The notes below the pieces were generated by a model. It was not told the origin of the DNA and did no database searches. It saw only the letters and a list, made by a program, of their open reading frames with translations. Both the position numbers and the translations under genes were made by a program. From contig NZ_JAGSPA010000003.1 of assembly GCF_019204005.1 (NCBI RefSeq), forward strand, positions 558,001 to 622,000: DNA of 64,000 nucleotides. Direction: 5' to 3'. Origin of the DNA: Pacificimonas pallii (GTDB lineage: Bacteria; Pseudomonadota; Alphaproteobacteria; Sphingomonadales; Sphingomonadaceae). Positions 37,877 to 48,177 of the stretch are shown piece after piece; the stretch's first letter is position 1, and the number at the start of each line of letters is the position of its first letter.

Positions 37877-40599
37877 GCCGCCTTGCGTTCTTCTTCCGCG
37901 ACCTTCGCAGCGTTCAGCAGGCGGCGTTCAAGACCGCGCAGGCGCTGCACGCTGTCCAGCTTGTGCCCCATCAGGTCAGTGAGGTAAAACGTGTCCACCG
38001 CGCGCTCGCCAAATGTCATGATGTGGGCCGAGCGGATGGTCAATTTGGCATCGAACAGTGCGCGCGCCAGCGCATAAAGCAGCCCGGGACGGTCGGCAGC
38101 GTTCACTTCAACGACGGTAAAACGGTTGGACGCGTTTGGCTGTACCAGGACCCGCGTCTGCACCGGAAAACTATCGGCACGCGTCATGGCCAGCGGGCGT
38201 TTCGCCAGCCGCTCGCGCAGGCGGATACGCCCCTCCAGCGTATCGCAGATATTCTGGCGCAGCCGCGTCAGCTGACCCGGATCATTGAACGGTTCCCCCA
38301 AAGGCGCGGTGATACCGATATTATCGAGCGCCATGCCGTCACGCGTGGTGTGGACGCGCGCGTCGAGGATATTGGCGCCCGATAAACTGATTGCGCCTGC
38401 GAGCCGCATGAAGATACCCGGATGATCACTGGCATAGGTCGTGACGTGCGTCAGCCCGGTTTCCGGATCGACGGTCGTGGCGACGCTCAGTTCACGCTCA
38501 CCGGTGTCGATTTGCCGCGCATTGGCCGCAAGCGTGGCGAGCGGTTCCGCCACCCAGTAGCTGTCGGAGAAACGTGCCGCATATCTCGACATGTGCGCCT
38601 TGTCCCAGCCAAGGTCGTCAGCGACAGCCGCCTGCTTCGCGTCGATCTGATTCTGCCGACCATGTTCCTGATGGCCAAGACGCAGGCGTGCCTCCGCCGC
38701 CTCGAACAATGTGGTCAGCAACTGGCCCTTCCACGGCGTCCACGTGCCTGGCCCGACAGCGCGGATATCCACGGCCGTCAAAATGAGGAGCAGCTTCAGC
38801 CGCTCCGGGCTCTGCACGCGGACCACGAAGTCTTCGATTGTTTTCGGGTCCGACAAATCACGTTTGAACGCGGTTGCCGACATTAGGAGGTGCCAGCGCA
38901 CCAGCCAGGCCACCGTCTCCGTCTGCGCCGATGTCATGCCCATGCGCGGGCAGAGCTGCTCCGCCACCTCGGCCCCGACTTCGCTGTGATCCCCGCCCCT
39001 GCCCTTCGCAATATCGTGTAAGAGGACAGCGACGTAGAGCACCTCGCGGCTGGCGATCTTGTGAATCAGCGATGTCGCGACGGGATGGTCGCCCGCCAAT
39101 TCCCCCTTCTCGATCTTGGACAGCAGGCCAATCGCGCGAATGGTATGTTCGTCCACGGTATAATGGTGGTACATGTCATATTGCATGCGCGCCACGACGC
39201 GGCCGAAATCCGGCATGAAGCGGCCGAAAACGCCTGCCTCGTTCATCCATCGGAGGACAAGCGCCGGATCGCGCGGACTGGTGAGCACCTGCATGAACAG
39301 CGCATTGGCCTTCTCGTCTTCCTGAAGGTCCGCAGCAAGCTGTGCATCGCGCCGCGCCTGGCGCATCGCGAGCGGATGGATTTCATAGCCATATTGATCG
39401 GCAAGCGCGAACAGACGCATCAGCCGCAGTGGTCTTTCCTGGAAAAAATTCTCCGTGGGAATGCCGAGGCGCCCATCGCGAACGGTAAACCCCTTCAACC
39501 GGCGCGGCGCGCGCGTGATGCTCGGTAAACGCAGGCGCGCGGCGGCATGCTGCTCTTCCACATGCGCGAGGAAAAGCCCGGTCAGGTCGCCGACAGATTT
39601 CGCGATTAGAAAATAGTGCCGCATAAAGCGTTCGACCGGCGCGCTGCCCGCACGCTCCTGATAGCCGAGGCGGGCCGCAAGTTCCCTCTGCATGTCGAAG
39701 GTAAGCCGGTCCTCCGCCCGGTTCGACAGGCGGTGTAGCAGGGTCCGCACGGACCAGAGGAAATTTTCCGCCCGATTGAACTGGCGATATTCCTCCGGCT
39801 CGAACAGGCCGCGGTCGACCAGCTCCGCGGCACGGTCGACGCGGTAGGTATATTTTCCGATCCAGAATAATGTGTGCAGATCGCGAAGGCCGCCTTTCGC
39901 TTCCTTGACATTCGGCTCCACGACATAGCGGCTGTCACCCATCCGTTCATGGCGGGTATCACGTTCCGCCAGCTTCTGCTGGATAAAATCCCGTTCTGTT
40001 CCGTGCGTGACTTCAGCGGTGAATTTCGACGCCGCCGAATCATACAGATATTGATCGCCCCAAAGATAGCGCGCCTCGAGCATCGCCGTGCGGATGGTCA
40101 CGTCTTCCCGTGACAGACGGACCATCTCGTCAAGCGACCTCGTCGCATGACCGACTTTCCAGCCAAGGTCCCATAGCGTGTAGAGTATCGCCTCAATGAT
40201 CTGCTCGGACCATGCCGTCAGCTTCCCAGGGGTCAGGAACAGCAGATCGACATCGCTGAACGGGGCCATTTCGCGGCGACCATAACCGCCGACGGCGCAA
40301 ACCGCGAGACGCTCCGCGGCTGTCGGATTGCTGTTCGGATAAAGCCGCTGTGTGGCGAAGTCATAGATCAGGCGGATGAGCTGATCGGTCAGAAACGACC
40401 TCGAATTGGCATGCGCCAGCCCCTTTCCCGGATCGGCGTCTATGCGCGCATTCAGTTCGGCGACGCCGTCCTCATAGGTACGCCGCAGGATTTCCGTCGC
40501 AGTGGCGCGATCGGCCATGCACATCGCAAGTGCGTCGGCAACCGCGCGGCGGTCAATGATCGCGCGCCGGGTTTTCACGCGGGGGTAGGTGTCAGCCAT
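37873..40599 (-). CDS. glnD: [Protein-PII] uridylyltransferase/uridylyl-removing enzyme
   Basis: A 908-residue nitrogen sensor that uridylylates PII (GlnB/GlnK) at low glutamine and removes the group at high glutamine. The nucleotidyltransferase motif is VGGYGRREMAPFSDVDLLFL (~117-136). The HD hydrolase domain has VDEHTIRAIGLL and AVLLHDIAKGRGGDHSEVG. Two C-terminal ACT domains sense glutamine (DHPGIFMRLAGAISLSGANILDARV and DRPGLLYALARALFDAKLTIRSAHI). Full family length. It is upstream, on the same strand, of nothing obviously linked, but a large glutamate dehydrogenase lies close by. Confidence 0.97.
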   Translation of the reverse strand: MADTYPRVKTRRAIIDRRAVADALAMCMADRATATEILRRTYEDGVAELNARIDADPGKGLAHANSRSFLTDQLIRLIYDFATQRLYPNSNPTAAERLAVCAVGGYGRREMAPFSDVDLLFLTPGKLTAWSEQIIEAILYTLWDLGWKVGHATRSLDEMVRLSREDVTIRTAMLEARYLWGDQYLYDSAASKFTAEVTHGTERDFIQQKLAERDTRHERMGDSRYVVEPNVKEAKGGLRDLHTLFWIGKYTYRVDRAAELVDRGLFEPEEYRQFNRAENFLWSVRTLLHRLSNRAEDRLTFDMQRELAARLGYQERAGSAPVERFMRHYFLIAKSVGDLTGLFLAHVEEQHAAARLRLPSITRAPRRLKGFTVRDGRLGIPTENFFQERPLRLMRLFALADQYGYEIHPLAMRQARRDAQLAADLQEDEKANALFMQVLTSPRDPALVLRWMNEAGVFGRFMPDFGRVVARMQYDMYHHYTVDEHTIRAIGLLSKIEKGELAGDHPVATSLIHKIASREVLYVAVLLHDIAKGRGGDHSEVGAEVAEQLCPRMGMTSAQTETVAWLVRWHLLMSATAFKRDLSDPKTIEDFVVRVQSPERLKLLLILTAVDIRAVGPGTWTPWKGQLLTTLFEAAEARLRLGHQEHGRQNQIDAKQAAVADDLGWDKAHMSRYAARFSDSYWVAEPLATLAANARQIDTGERELSVATTVDPETGLTHVTTYASDHPGIFMRLAGAISLSGANILDARVHTTRDGMALDNIGITAPLGEPFNDPGQLTRLRQNICDTLEGRIRLRERLAKRPLAMTRADSFPVQTRVLVQPNASNRFTVVEVNAADRPGLLYALARALFDAKLTIRSAHIMTFGERAVDTFYLTDLMGHKLDSVQRLRGLERRLLNAAKVAEEERKAA

Positions 40600-40655
40600 G
40601 ACCCGTCATATCACGGGGACAGGGGCGCGGCCATGACCGCGCGCGCATGCGCCGG

Positions 40656-41084
40656 CTATTCGATGGGAAGCTGTTCGCGCTTCTTCTGCAGCTCGCGCTC
40701 TTTTTTCCACTGTTTGAAATCATTGATCGCACAACCCGATACCCCTGCCGCACCGACAAGAGAACAGTCCATCGGCGTCTGCGAGCCGGTATTCGCAAGT
40801 GTCGAGCGTTCGGACTGAACATCGAGCAGGCGATCACCGGGATCTGGCGGCGGCGGTGTCTCCTCCGGCTCTTCATAAGGGTCGCCAGTGACGCAGATCT
40901 CGTCATCGGGCACGCCCTCGCAACCCTTGCGCGGCATGAACTTATCGAGCGGCACCCGCTTTGCGCCGGGCGCGACCAGTACGCCCGAATCCGTCGCGGG
41001 CGGTGTTTCCTGCGCGTCGGCGGCGCAGGGGCATATGGTCAGCATGAAGCCAGCCGCGGCGATGAGGAGAAAACGCTTGTCCAT
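40656..41084 (-). CDS. Exported protein of unknown function
   Basis: A 142-residue protein with a signal peptide (FLLIAAAGFMLTICPCAADA) and a Pro- and acid-rich middle (GDPYEEPEETPPPPDPGDRLL). Cysteines at KGCEGVPDDEICVTG and PMDCSLVGAAGVSGCAINDF could form disulfides. The end is Lys/Glu-rich (FKQWKKERELQKKREQ). I do not recognise a family. It lies between glnD and the glutamate dehydrogenase gene on the same strand. It may be restricted to sphingomonads, but that is a guess. Confidence 0.7.
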   Translation of the reverse strand: MDKRFLLIAAAGFMLTICPCAADAQETPPATDSGVLVAPGAKRVPLDKFMPRKGCEGVPDDEICVTGDPYEEPEETPPPPDPGDRLLDVQSERSTLANTGSQTPMDCSLVGAAGVSGCAINDFKQWKKERELQKKREQLPIE

Positions 41085-41153
41085 AGAAACCAGTCTTTCC
41101 TGTCTGCCGCTTGAACGTGCAATGAACCTACGATGTTCCTACCCGAAATCCCC

Positions 41154-44100
41154 TCAAATGGCGAGCAGGGAACGTGCCTGGCTGGCAAGATGCGCAAGCA
41201 TGGCTGTCGTCACGGCACCGGAATTGCGCGCGCGGTCTATACCGGTCCGCATACGATCCGCACGCTCCTTATGCTGTTCCAGCCATTTGCAAACGGCAGC
41301 GCTCGGATCGGCACCCTTTACAGTGATCTGCCGGATCAGGCTGATGCGCAGCGACTCAAAGTCGCGCACAAGGCCGGCGACCAGCAGACGCTCCCAGGGA
41401 TCCGTCGGATTCATCTGTGCCGCCGCCGCCTTCGCCCAGTCGAGGCCGACTTCCTGGCCAAGCAGGGTATAGGCGATCGCCACGGACCGAACGTCGATGC
41501 CCCCATCGAACGCCGTTCGCGATGTCGAGATCGCGCCGTCGAGGGCCTGCAGATCGATCAATCGCTCGGAGATCGCTTGCGGCGCTCCGCCGGTTGAGAG
41601 GCGCTGACGAACGCGCTCCAGATGGGCACGGGGTTCGTCGCGCAGCAGCGCCTCGATATCGGATGCGAGAATATCGACACCCGGCTTCAGCGCCGTGATC
41701 GTATCCGATGGATGGTCATGCGCCTCGGTGACGCGGATCAGGTCCGACATGTGCAGCCGAAGCCCGGTGATGGACTGTGCGTGCAGCATGATATGCGCGG
41801 CGGCGTCAATGCGCTCCTCGCCATCGGCATCCTCAGCCGCATCGATCGTTCGCCATAAATTGCGCAGACCGAACAGTTCGCGCGCCGCCACGAAGGCCGA
41901 ACCGACATGCGCCAGCGTCGTGCCGTGTTCCTCGGCCAGTTCAAAGGCAAGCGCGATACCGCCGCGATTGACCATCTGGTTGGCGAGTTTGGTCGCGATG
42001 ATTTCCCGCCGCAGCGTATGCGCCGCGATCTCCGGCGCGAACCGCGCTTCCAGCGCATCGGGGAACGCCATTGAGAGATCCTCGGCCAGTACCGGGTCGT
42101 CGGGGACATCGGAAGCGACCAGTGCCTCGTAAATGACCGTCTTGGCATAAGCGAGGATCACCGAAAGTTCGGGCCGGGTCAGACCGAAACCCGCAGCCGC
42201 ACGCTGTGTCAGCTGTTCGTCGGTCGGCAGATGTTCCACGGCCCGGTTGAGGCGGCCGCGCGCCTCAAGCAGCTGGATCACGCGCTGGAACGCCGGCAGC
42301 GCTGCTGGGCCGCCCGCTTCCGCCACCGAAAGCGCCTGGGTCTGCATATGATTGTCACGCAGAACCAGAGCGGCGACCGCATCCGTCATGCTCGCCAGCA
42401 GCTTGTTGCGCGCCTCCATATCAAGCGCGCCGGTGCGCAGCGGCTCCTGCAGCGCAATCTTGATATTCACCTCATTGTCGGAGCAGTCGACGCCCGCACT
42501 ATTGTCGATGAAGTCGGTATTCACCCGGCCGCCGCCACGGGCAAAGGCGATGCGCCCGTGCTGGGTAATGCCAAGGTTCGCACCCTCGCCGATCACTTTC
42601 ACACGCACCTCACGCGCATCGACGCGGATTTCGTCATTGGCGCGGTCGCCGACATCGGCGTCACTTTCGCTGCCCGCCTTGATATAGGTGCCGATACCGC
42701 CAAACCACAGCAGGTCGACATTCGCCCGCAGGATGGCCTTCATCAGTGTCGAGGGCGCGACTTCCTTCTCGTCGATCTCAAGCAGCTCGCAAATCTGCGG
42801 CGACAGCTTGATGGATTTCTGCGCGCGCGGAAAAACGCCGCCGCCCTTGGAGATCAATTTGGGGTCGTAATCCTCCCAGGATGAACGCGGCAGCGCAAAC
42901 AGGCGCGCGCGCTCCGCGAAGCTTTTCGCAGGGTCGGGATCGGGATCCACAAAAATGTGGCGATGATCGAACGCCGCCACAAGCTTCAGGCTTTCCGAAA
43001 GCAGCATGCCGTTGCCGAAAACATCGCCGGACATGTCGCCAACGCCAACAACGGTGACCACGTCGCTTTGGACGTCGACGCCCATTTCGCGGAAATGACG
43101 TTCCACGCTGACCCACGCGCCGCGGGCGGTAATCCCCATCGCCTTGTGGTCATAGCCGTTCGCGCCGCCAGACGCGAAGGCGTCGCCCAGCCAGAAACCA
43201 CGCTCCACACTGATTTCATTGGCGATGTCGCTGAATGTCGCGGTGCCCTTGTCGGCGGCAACCACCAGATAGGGATCGGGATCGTCGCGGCAGACCACAT
43301 CCTTTGGCGGTACCGTTTTGTCACCCACGCGATTGTCCGTCAGTGACAGCAGCGAACCGATGAATATCCGGTAGCAGGCAATGCCTTCGGCCAGCCACGC
43401 TTCGCGGTCGCTGATGGGCGGCAACTGCTTTGGATAGAACCCGCCCTTCGAACCGGTGGGCACGATGACGGCGTTCTTGACCATCTGCGCTTTCACCAGA
43501 CCGAGAACTTCGGTCCGGAAATCGTCGCGCCGGTCGGACCAGCGCAGGCCGCCGCGTGCAATCGGGCCGCCGCGCAAGTGAATGCCCTCGACACGCGGGC
43601 TGTACACCCAGATCTCGCGGTACGGTACCGGCTGCGGCAGGCCGGGAATGGCCGCGCTGTCGAATTTGAACGCGAGCGCCTCGGCATCCTCGGCAAAGGC
43701 ATTTGTGCGCAACGTCGCATCGATGACATCGCGGTAAAGCCGAATGATGCGATCCTCGTCGATGGCGGCCACATGACGGAGCTTTTCCGCAATCGCCTTT
43801 TCACGAGCCTTGATCTCTGCATCGCGCTTCGTCTGCGCAGGATCGAACCGCGCATAGAACAGCCCGATCAGGTCTGCCGTCAGCTTCGGATGACGCCGCA
43901 GCGCTTCAACGACCGTGGGCATGCCATAAGTCAGGCCGGTCTGGCGCAAATAGCGGAAATAGGCGCGCAGCCATGTCACATGTTCGACGCGAAGCGAAGC
44001 GCCGGTCACCAGACTGTTGAAGGCGTCGTTTTCCCGCGCGCCCGTTAGCACGGCCCTCAATGCCGATTCCGCCTGCACCTTTAGAAAATCAAGGTCGAGG

Positions 44101-45884
44101 GCTTCGCCATGCGTACTTTCGACGAAGAAATCGTGGATCCAGCCGTGACGGCCACCATGCAGGTCGAAGGGATATTCCTCAATCACACGAAACCCGAAAG
44201 CTTCAAGGACGGGCACCATGTCGCTGAGCGGGATAATCTTGCCGGCCCGGTAAATCTTGATCCGAAGCGTGTGATCGGCATCGCCAGCGCGCCGATAGAA
44301 AAGAACGTCGCGATCACCCTCGCCATCAAGATCGGAAAGCCGTTCGATATCCGCGGCGGCTTCCACCGCATCGAACTGGTCGCGGTAACTGGCGGAAAAC
44401 GCACCTGCGTGCGTGAGCGACAGGCGGCCGCCGCGCTGGCCGCCAAGGCGCTGAATCAGCTCGGATTCCAGGGCCTCGTCCCAGCCGCGCACAAGCTTTT
44501 GCAACCGTTCGTTGAGGCTGGCCTCATTCAGCGTCGGCACATCGCCCGGCGTCGTGCCGAGATAATATTGCACGCGGGCCAGCCCCTCCGAACGCAGTTC
44601 GACGTCGAAACGGGCAAGCCGTGCCTGAAACGCGTCCTCAAGCATCGCACCGATACGCGCGCGGATACCCGTATTATAGGCTTCGCGCGGAACATAGACG
44701 ATCGCGGACACATAGCGGTCAAACGGATCCTTGCGCGCGAAAATACGCGGCCGGGGGCGATCAAGCAGCGACAGCATGCCTCTTGCCATTTCCGCCAGTC
44801 GGTCGGCACCGACGATGAACAGGTCGGTTCGCGGGAACGTCTCGATAATGTGCGTCAGGGCTTTGCCGCTATGGCTTTTCGGATCGAAACCCAGCGTTTT
44901 GCGAACGTCTTCGATCTTGCGACGCATGATCGGCACGTCGTCGGGAGATGTCGAAAGCGCCGCTGATGTCAGCAGGCCGACGAAACGATATTCACCGCAA
45001 ACCTCGCCCTTGTCATTATAGCGCTTGATGCTGATGACATCATAATAGGTCGCGCGGTGCACCCGGCTGATCGCATTCGCCTTCGTGATCAGGATGGGAT
45101 CGGGCGTTGCCATGAATTCGCGAAGCGCCGATGGCAGAACCTCGAAACCACCCGCGCCGCGCCACAGCGGGAAATCCGGATCGGACAGCAGGCCCAGCGA
45201 AGCCTCGACGACAGGTTCCACGGTCTCATCGGCCAGCGCGCCGTCAAACCTGTACGCTGCGAAACCCAGAAGTGTGAAATTGTCCGCTGCCAGCCAGTCG
45301 AGAAAGGCCTTCGCCTCGATCACCTCTCCTGCCGACGCGGGAATCTTCGCGGCGACCAGCGAATTGCCCGCCTCCTGCATGGCCGCGACCATGGCGCGCC
45401 AGTCGGTGACCGCCGATCTGACATCCGCGAGCACCTCGGTCAGTTCCTTCGCCAGGTCCGCGCGGCCGCGGGCACCGATGCGGTCCGCCTCGACATAGAT
45501 CAGCGACTCGCGCAATCCGTCGGTGGCGTCGCCATTCGCGGCCTCGACCGATTTCAGCCGTCCGCCCTTCGTTCGTTGCACATCCAGGATCGGATGCAGC
45601 AGGCGGTGTATCGCCATGCCGCGCGCAGTCAGGGCATTGGTTACCGAATCGACCAGAAAGGGCATGTCGTCGTTGACGACAACCAGCCCCGTGCGCCTGT
45701 GACCGGGAACCGGTTCGATACTGTCGACCTGGATGACTGTGGTGCCGGCTTCGCGCTCCTTCAATGCGCCCCGCACCTGGCCGGTGATGCGTTTCAAGGC
45801 CTTGGCGTCCAGCTCATCCGCCTCACCTGGCAGCGCGCCTTCGAAAAGTGCCCGTTCCAGTGGGTCTTTGCGTCCCTTAACCAT
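41154..45884 (-). CDS. NAD-specific glutamate dehydrogenase (large, ~180 kDa type)
   Basis: A 1576-residue enzyme of the Bac_GDH class, which oxidises glutamate to 2-oxoglutarate with NAD. The long N-terminal region holds ACT-like sensing segments (TGLVVVNDDMPFLVDSVTNAL near the start). The catalytic core includes IHLRGGPIARGGLRWSDRRDDFRTEV, VKNAVIVPTGSKGGFYPKQ with the catalytic Lys, and the NAD-fold VVGVGDMSGDVFGNGMLLSE. The ATG at 45884 (MVKGRKDPLERALF) is preferred over a frame start at 45968. It lies near glnD, which fits nitrogen control, though they are not one operon. The 128-base gap upstream holds no gene. Confidence 0.95.
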   Translation of the reverse strand: MVKGRKDPLERALFEGALPGEADELDAKALKRITGQVRGALKEREAGTTVIQVDSIEPVPGHRRTGLVVVNDDMPFLVDSVTNALTARGMAIHRLLHPILDVQRTKGGRLKSVEAANGDATDGLRESLIYVEADRIGARGRADLAKELTEVLADVRSAVTDWRAMVAAMQEAGNSLVAAKIPASAGEVIEAKAFLDWLAADNFTLLGFAAYRFDGALADETVEPVVEASLGLLSDPDFPLWRGAGGFEVLPSALREFMATPDPILITKANAISRVHRATYYDVISIKRYNDKGEVCGEYRFVGLLTSAALSTSPDDVPIMRRKIEDVRKTLGFDPKSHSGKALTHIIETFPRTDLFIVGADRLAEMARGMLSLLDRPRPRIFARKDPFDRYVSAIVYVPREAYNTGIRARIGAMLEDAFQARLARFDVELRSEGLARVQYYLGTTPGDVPTLNEASLNERLQKLVRGWDEALESELIQRLGGQRGGRLSLTHAGAFSASYRDQFDAVEAAADIERLSDLDGEGDRDVLFYRRAGDADHTLRIKIYRAGKIIPLSDMVPVLEAFGFRVIEEYPFDLHGGRHGWIHDFFVESTHGEALDLDFLKVQAESALRAVLTGARENDAFNSLVTGASLRVEHVTWLRAYFRYLRQTGLTYGMPTVVEALRRHPKLTADLIGLFYARFDPAQTKRDAEIKAREKAIAEKLRHVAAIDEDRIIRLYRDVIDATLRTNAFAEDAEALAFKFDSAAIPGLPQPVPYREIWVYSPRVEGIHLRGGPIARGGLRWSDRRDDFRTEVLGLVKAQMVKNAVIVPTGSKGGFYPKQLPPISDREAWLAEGIACYRIFIGSLLSLTDNRVGDKTVPPKDVVCRDDPDPYLVVAADKGTATFSDIANEISVERGFWLGDAFASGGANGYDHKAMGITARGAWVSVERHFREMGVDVQSDVVTVVGVGDMSGDVFGNGMLLSESLKLVAAFDHRHIFVDPDPDPAKSFAERARLFALPRSSWEDYDPKLISKGGGVFPRAQKSIKLSPQICELLEIDEKEVAPSTLMKAILRANVDLLWFGGIGTYIKAGSESDADVGDRANDEIRVDAREVRVKVIGEGANLGITQHGRIAFARGGGRVNTDFIDNSAGVDCSDNEVNIKIALQEPLRTGALDMEARNKLLASMTDAVAALVLRDNHMQTQALSVAEAGGPAALPAFQRVIQLLEARGRLNRAVEHLPTDEQLTQRAAAGFGLTRPELSVILAYAKTVIYEALVASDVPDDPVLAEDLSMAFPDALEARFAPEIAAHTLRREIIATKLANQMVNRGGIALAFELAEEHGTTLAHVGSAFVAARELFGLRNLWRTIDAAEDADGEERIDAAAHIMLHAQSITGLRLHMSDLIRVTEAHDHPSDTITALKPGVDILASDIEALLRDEPRAHLERVRQRLSTGGAPQAISERLIDLQALDGAISTSRTAFDGGIDVRSVAIAYTLLGQEVGLDWAKAAAAQMNPTDPWERLLVAGLVRDFESLRISLIRQITVKGADPSAAVCKWLEQHKERADRMRTGIDRARNSGAVTTAMLAHLASQARSLLAI

Positions 45885-46012
45885 GTACACACCTGCGCCC
45901 TTTTGACTTGCAGCCCTGTGACTTGCAGCGAGGGGGGCGCTTATGCTCCTCCCGAAGGGAGGACGCAAGACGGGGAAAGTCTTCTTGGATTATGTCGTTC
46001 AAACGCCGGATA

Positions 46013-47245
46013 TCAAAGACGGCGTAACGCCCGGTCGACCAGTTCCTCATGATGTCCGACCGCGCCCACAACGCCCAGCCCCCCGTCGGCATTACGGCGG
46101 GCCACCACCAGAACGAACTCCTCGTCGCCCGGAACATCGAGCGGCAGTACCGCAATGGACTTCGCGGCGCGCAATTTATCGCGAAGCGCAGCATTGCGGT
46201 CCACCGTCGGCTTTGCCGATTCGGCGCGGCGCGCGGCGCGTTCCGCCTTCACCATTCCTTTCAGCCCGCCATCGAATGTCTGGATAAAGGCGCCAAAGCC
46301 ATCCTCAGACACGTCCGCGCGGGCAGCATGGGAAAGCGCAGCGGCATATTCAGTCAGTCTGGTCTTGTCATAATCCTTGCCGAAAATCAGCTTCACCACC
46401 GGCGTCATTGGCGCACGCTGCTGAACCTTCAGTCCGTTCTGCGACAGGAGCCGGGCATATTCATCGGGCGCGCCCAGCGTGCTCAAATGGAAATCCCATG
46501 CCGATGATAGCGCCTCGTAGAGCGCAAGTCGGCTGCGGTCATCACTCTTGTTCAGCGCGTCTGCGGCATCGCGGGCGCGCGTCAGACAGTCGGCGACGCC
46601 GCCGCCTGCCCGCTTCTCCGCATCATCCGCGCCATCCGCGCCATCCGCGAAATCGACACCTTCCGTCGGCGCGAGTGACAGTTCCGCGAACCCGGCCTCG
46701 GCGGCCAGTGCGGCCTCCATTTCCGGCTCTGCAAGTTCCTTCCAGTTGATCACTCCATAAACATGGTCGATCGTGGAACCATCAGCGCTGAGCGGCATCA
46801 ATATGCCCCGATAGAGCGTGTTGTTCCCCCGGCGCGAGGTGAATTCGGCCTCGAAGCCGATGGGCGCGCGATTCGCGATGATTTCGAAATAGTGGTCGGT
46901 CAGGCGTGACAGCAGGCTGCGGCTCGGGACGGCTTCCACGCCGGTTTCGCCGACCTCAAGATCGCATTCCTCACGCAACCAGTCCCCGACGTAACGCAGC
47001 ACCGGCTTCTGACTACCGGCCGTGAAGTCCAAAAGGACGCTGTTTGCGCCAAAATCATCAAGCATCTCGGGCGCATAATCATCCGGCGCAGGGAATTCAC
47101 GCCCGTTCAGAAGGCCCGCCCAGTGATTATAGGCCCGCACATGCATGCGGCGCTCATCCTGTTCGACAAATACCGGCGGCGTTTCGAATTCCGGCTCGTC
47201 CGCCTGATCCTCAGCAACCGCGAAAACGCCGTTTACACTGTCCAT
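46013..47245 (-). CDS. PAS-like domain protein of unknown function
   Basis: A 410-residue protein from the ATG at 47245; upstream in-frame starts at 47284 and 47347 are possible. Residues ~30-150 resemble the PAS_5-type sensor domain of alphaproteobacteria: a Trp-containing AYNHWAGLLNGREFPAPDDYAPEML, then VLRYVGDWLREECDL, then NTLYRGILMPLSADGSTIDHVYGVINW. The remaining ~240 residues are helical, Ala-rich and charged, without a recognised output domain. No membrane helix. Possibly a cytoplasmic sensor or scaffold. It stands alone between the dehydrogenase gene and tRNA-Thr. Confidence 0.7.
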   Translation of the reverse strand: MDSVNGVFAVAEDQADEPEFETPPVFVEQDERRMHVRAYNHWAGLLNGREFPAPDDYAPEMLDDFGANSVLLDFTAGSQKPVLRYVGDWLREECDLEVGETGVEAVPSRSLLSRLTDHYFEIIANRAPIGFEAEFTSRRGNNTLYRGILMPLSADGSTIDHVYGVINWKELAEPEMEAALAAEAGFAELSLAPTEGVDFADGADGADDAEKRAGGGVADCLTRARDAADALNKSDDRSRLALYEALSSAWDFHLSTLGAPDEYARLLSQNGLKVQQRAPMTPVVKLIFGKDYDKTRLTEYAAALSHAARADVSEDGFGAFIQTFDGGLKGMVKAERAARRAESAKPTVDRNAALRDKLRAAKSIAVLPLDVPGDEEFVLVVARRNADGGLGVVGAVGHHEELVDRALRRL

Positions 47246-47426
47246 CACAACAAACCCCAACCGACGAAAAAGTTCTTCTCTCATGCACGTCTGACATGCA
47301 GCACTTTCGAGATGGTTAACATCCCGCCGGATTTCGTATCCCGCCAATCTCGCTTGTCAGCGCGCCCGCACACTGTTATCTGGCGCGCCTTCGGCAGTTG
47401 CGGAGCCCACGCTCCCTCTCTCCCGG

Positions 47427-47502
47427 GCCGCTTTAGCTCAGCTGGTAGAGCACATCATTCGTAATGATGGGGTCAGGTGTTCGAGTCACCTAAGCGGCAC
47501 CA
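47427..47502 (+). tRNA. tRNA-Thr (anticodon CGT)
   Basis: A complete cloverleaf of 76 bases including an encoded CCA. The acceptor GCCGCTT pairs with AAGCGGC; the D-arm GCTC...GAGC, the anticodon stem CATCA/TGATG with loop TTCGTAA (anticodon CGT), and the T-arm AGGTG-TTCGAGT-CACCT are all intact. It reads ACG threonine codons. The minus-strand RTX locus ends 154 bases downstream of its 3' end, the usual side for island insertion. Confidence 0.96.
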
Positions 47503-47656
47503 TTTTCCGCATGCCTTGTGGCGATGCCGGTGGAGCGACCGAACCGCTATTCAAAACATACGAAAAGGGTGGACCGGTGTCCCCGTCCCCCCGAGTCCAA
47601 ACTCAGATTTCGTCAACCTAGGTGATGGCGGACATGAAGGTGCGCGCGCAGCGGTT

Positions 47657-48169
47657 TTAGTTAATCTTCGATGCTGCTTCTTCGAGTTTCGCCTTCAACT
47701 GTTCGCCTGCATCGGGGGCTATCGTCTGTGTTTTTCGCGCGCCCGTTTTCGGATCCAGATGCTGCAGCTTGATCTCTATACCTTTCAGCGGGCCGGAAAT
47801 AAGATCGGCGATCATGATCTCCCGTTGCTGGTTTTGGGCATTTGCAAATGGCGCGACGAGGTCGACAAGCCAGCAGGTGTCGCCGGACTTCCAGTCGTCC
47901 GCCGCAAACGCTGCGCCAGGCGCAAGCAGGCCCTTCTCCAGCTTCGCTTCCGCGGCCGCGTTACAATATGCCCAGGTCGCATAGCCAACAGGCTTGTCGC
48001 CGTCGCGAAAGATATAAAGCTGGCGCAGCATGATCGGCGCCATCACCAGCATTTCCAACTGGAAGATTGGCAGAGCCCGGTGGAGAGGGGACTGGCTCAT
48101 TAGCCATGTCATCTCCCCAAAAAGGTGACTGATCGTCACGCCGCTCGCGGCGGGTTTTTCATTTTTCAT
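47657..48169 (-). CDS. RTX toxin-activating lysine acyltransferase (HlyC-like)
   Basis: A 170-residue protein of the HlyC/ApxC acyltransferase family, which moves a fatty acyl chain from acyl-ACP to internal lysines of RTX proteins in the cytoplasm before export. The catalytic His lies in SQSPLHRALP (His30), matching His23 of HlyC, and an Asp lies in CWLVDLVAPF (Asp103), matching Asp92. GYATWAYCNAAAEAKLE and the WKSGDTCWL segment also fit the family. It starts 8 bases after the stop of the giant RTX gene and so is co-transcribed. Its presence says that the giant protein is probably acylated and membrane-active, rather than a plain adhesin. Confidence 0.87.
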   Translation of the reverse strand: MKNEKPAASGVTISHLFGEMTWLMSQSPLHRALPIFQLEMLVMAPIMLRQLYIFRDGDKPVGYATWAYCNAAAEAKLEKGLLAPGAAFAADDWKSGDTCWLVDLVAPFANAQNQQREIMIADLISGPLKGIEIKLQHLDPKTGARKTQTIAPDAGEQLKAKLEEAASKIN

Positions 48170-48177
48170 GAGGTTTC

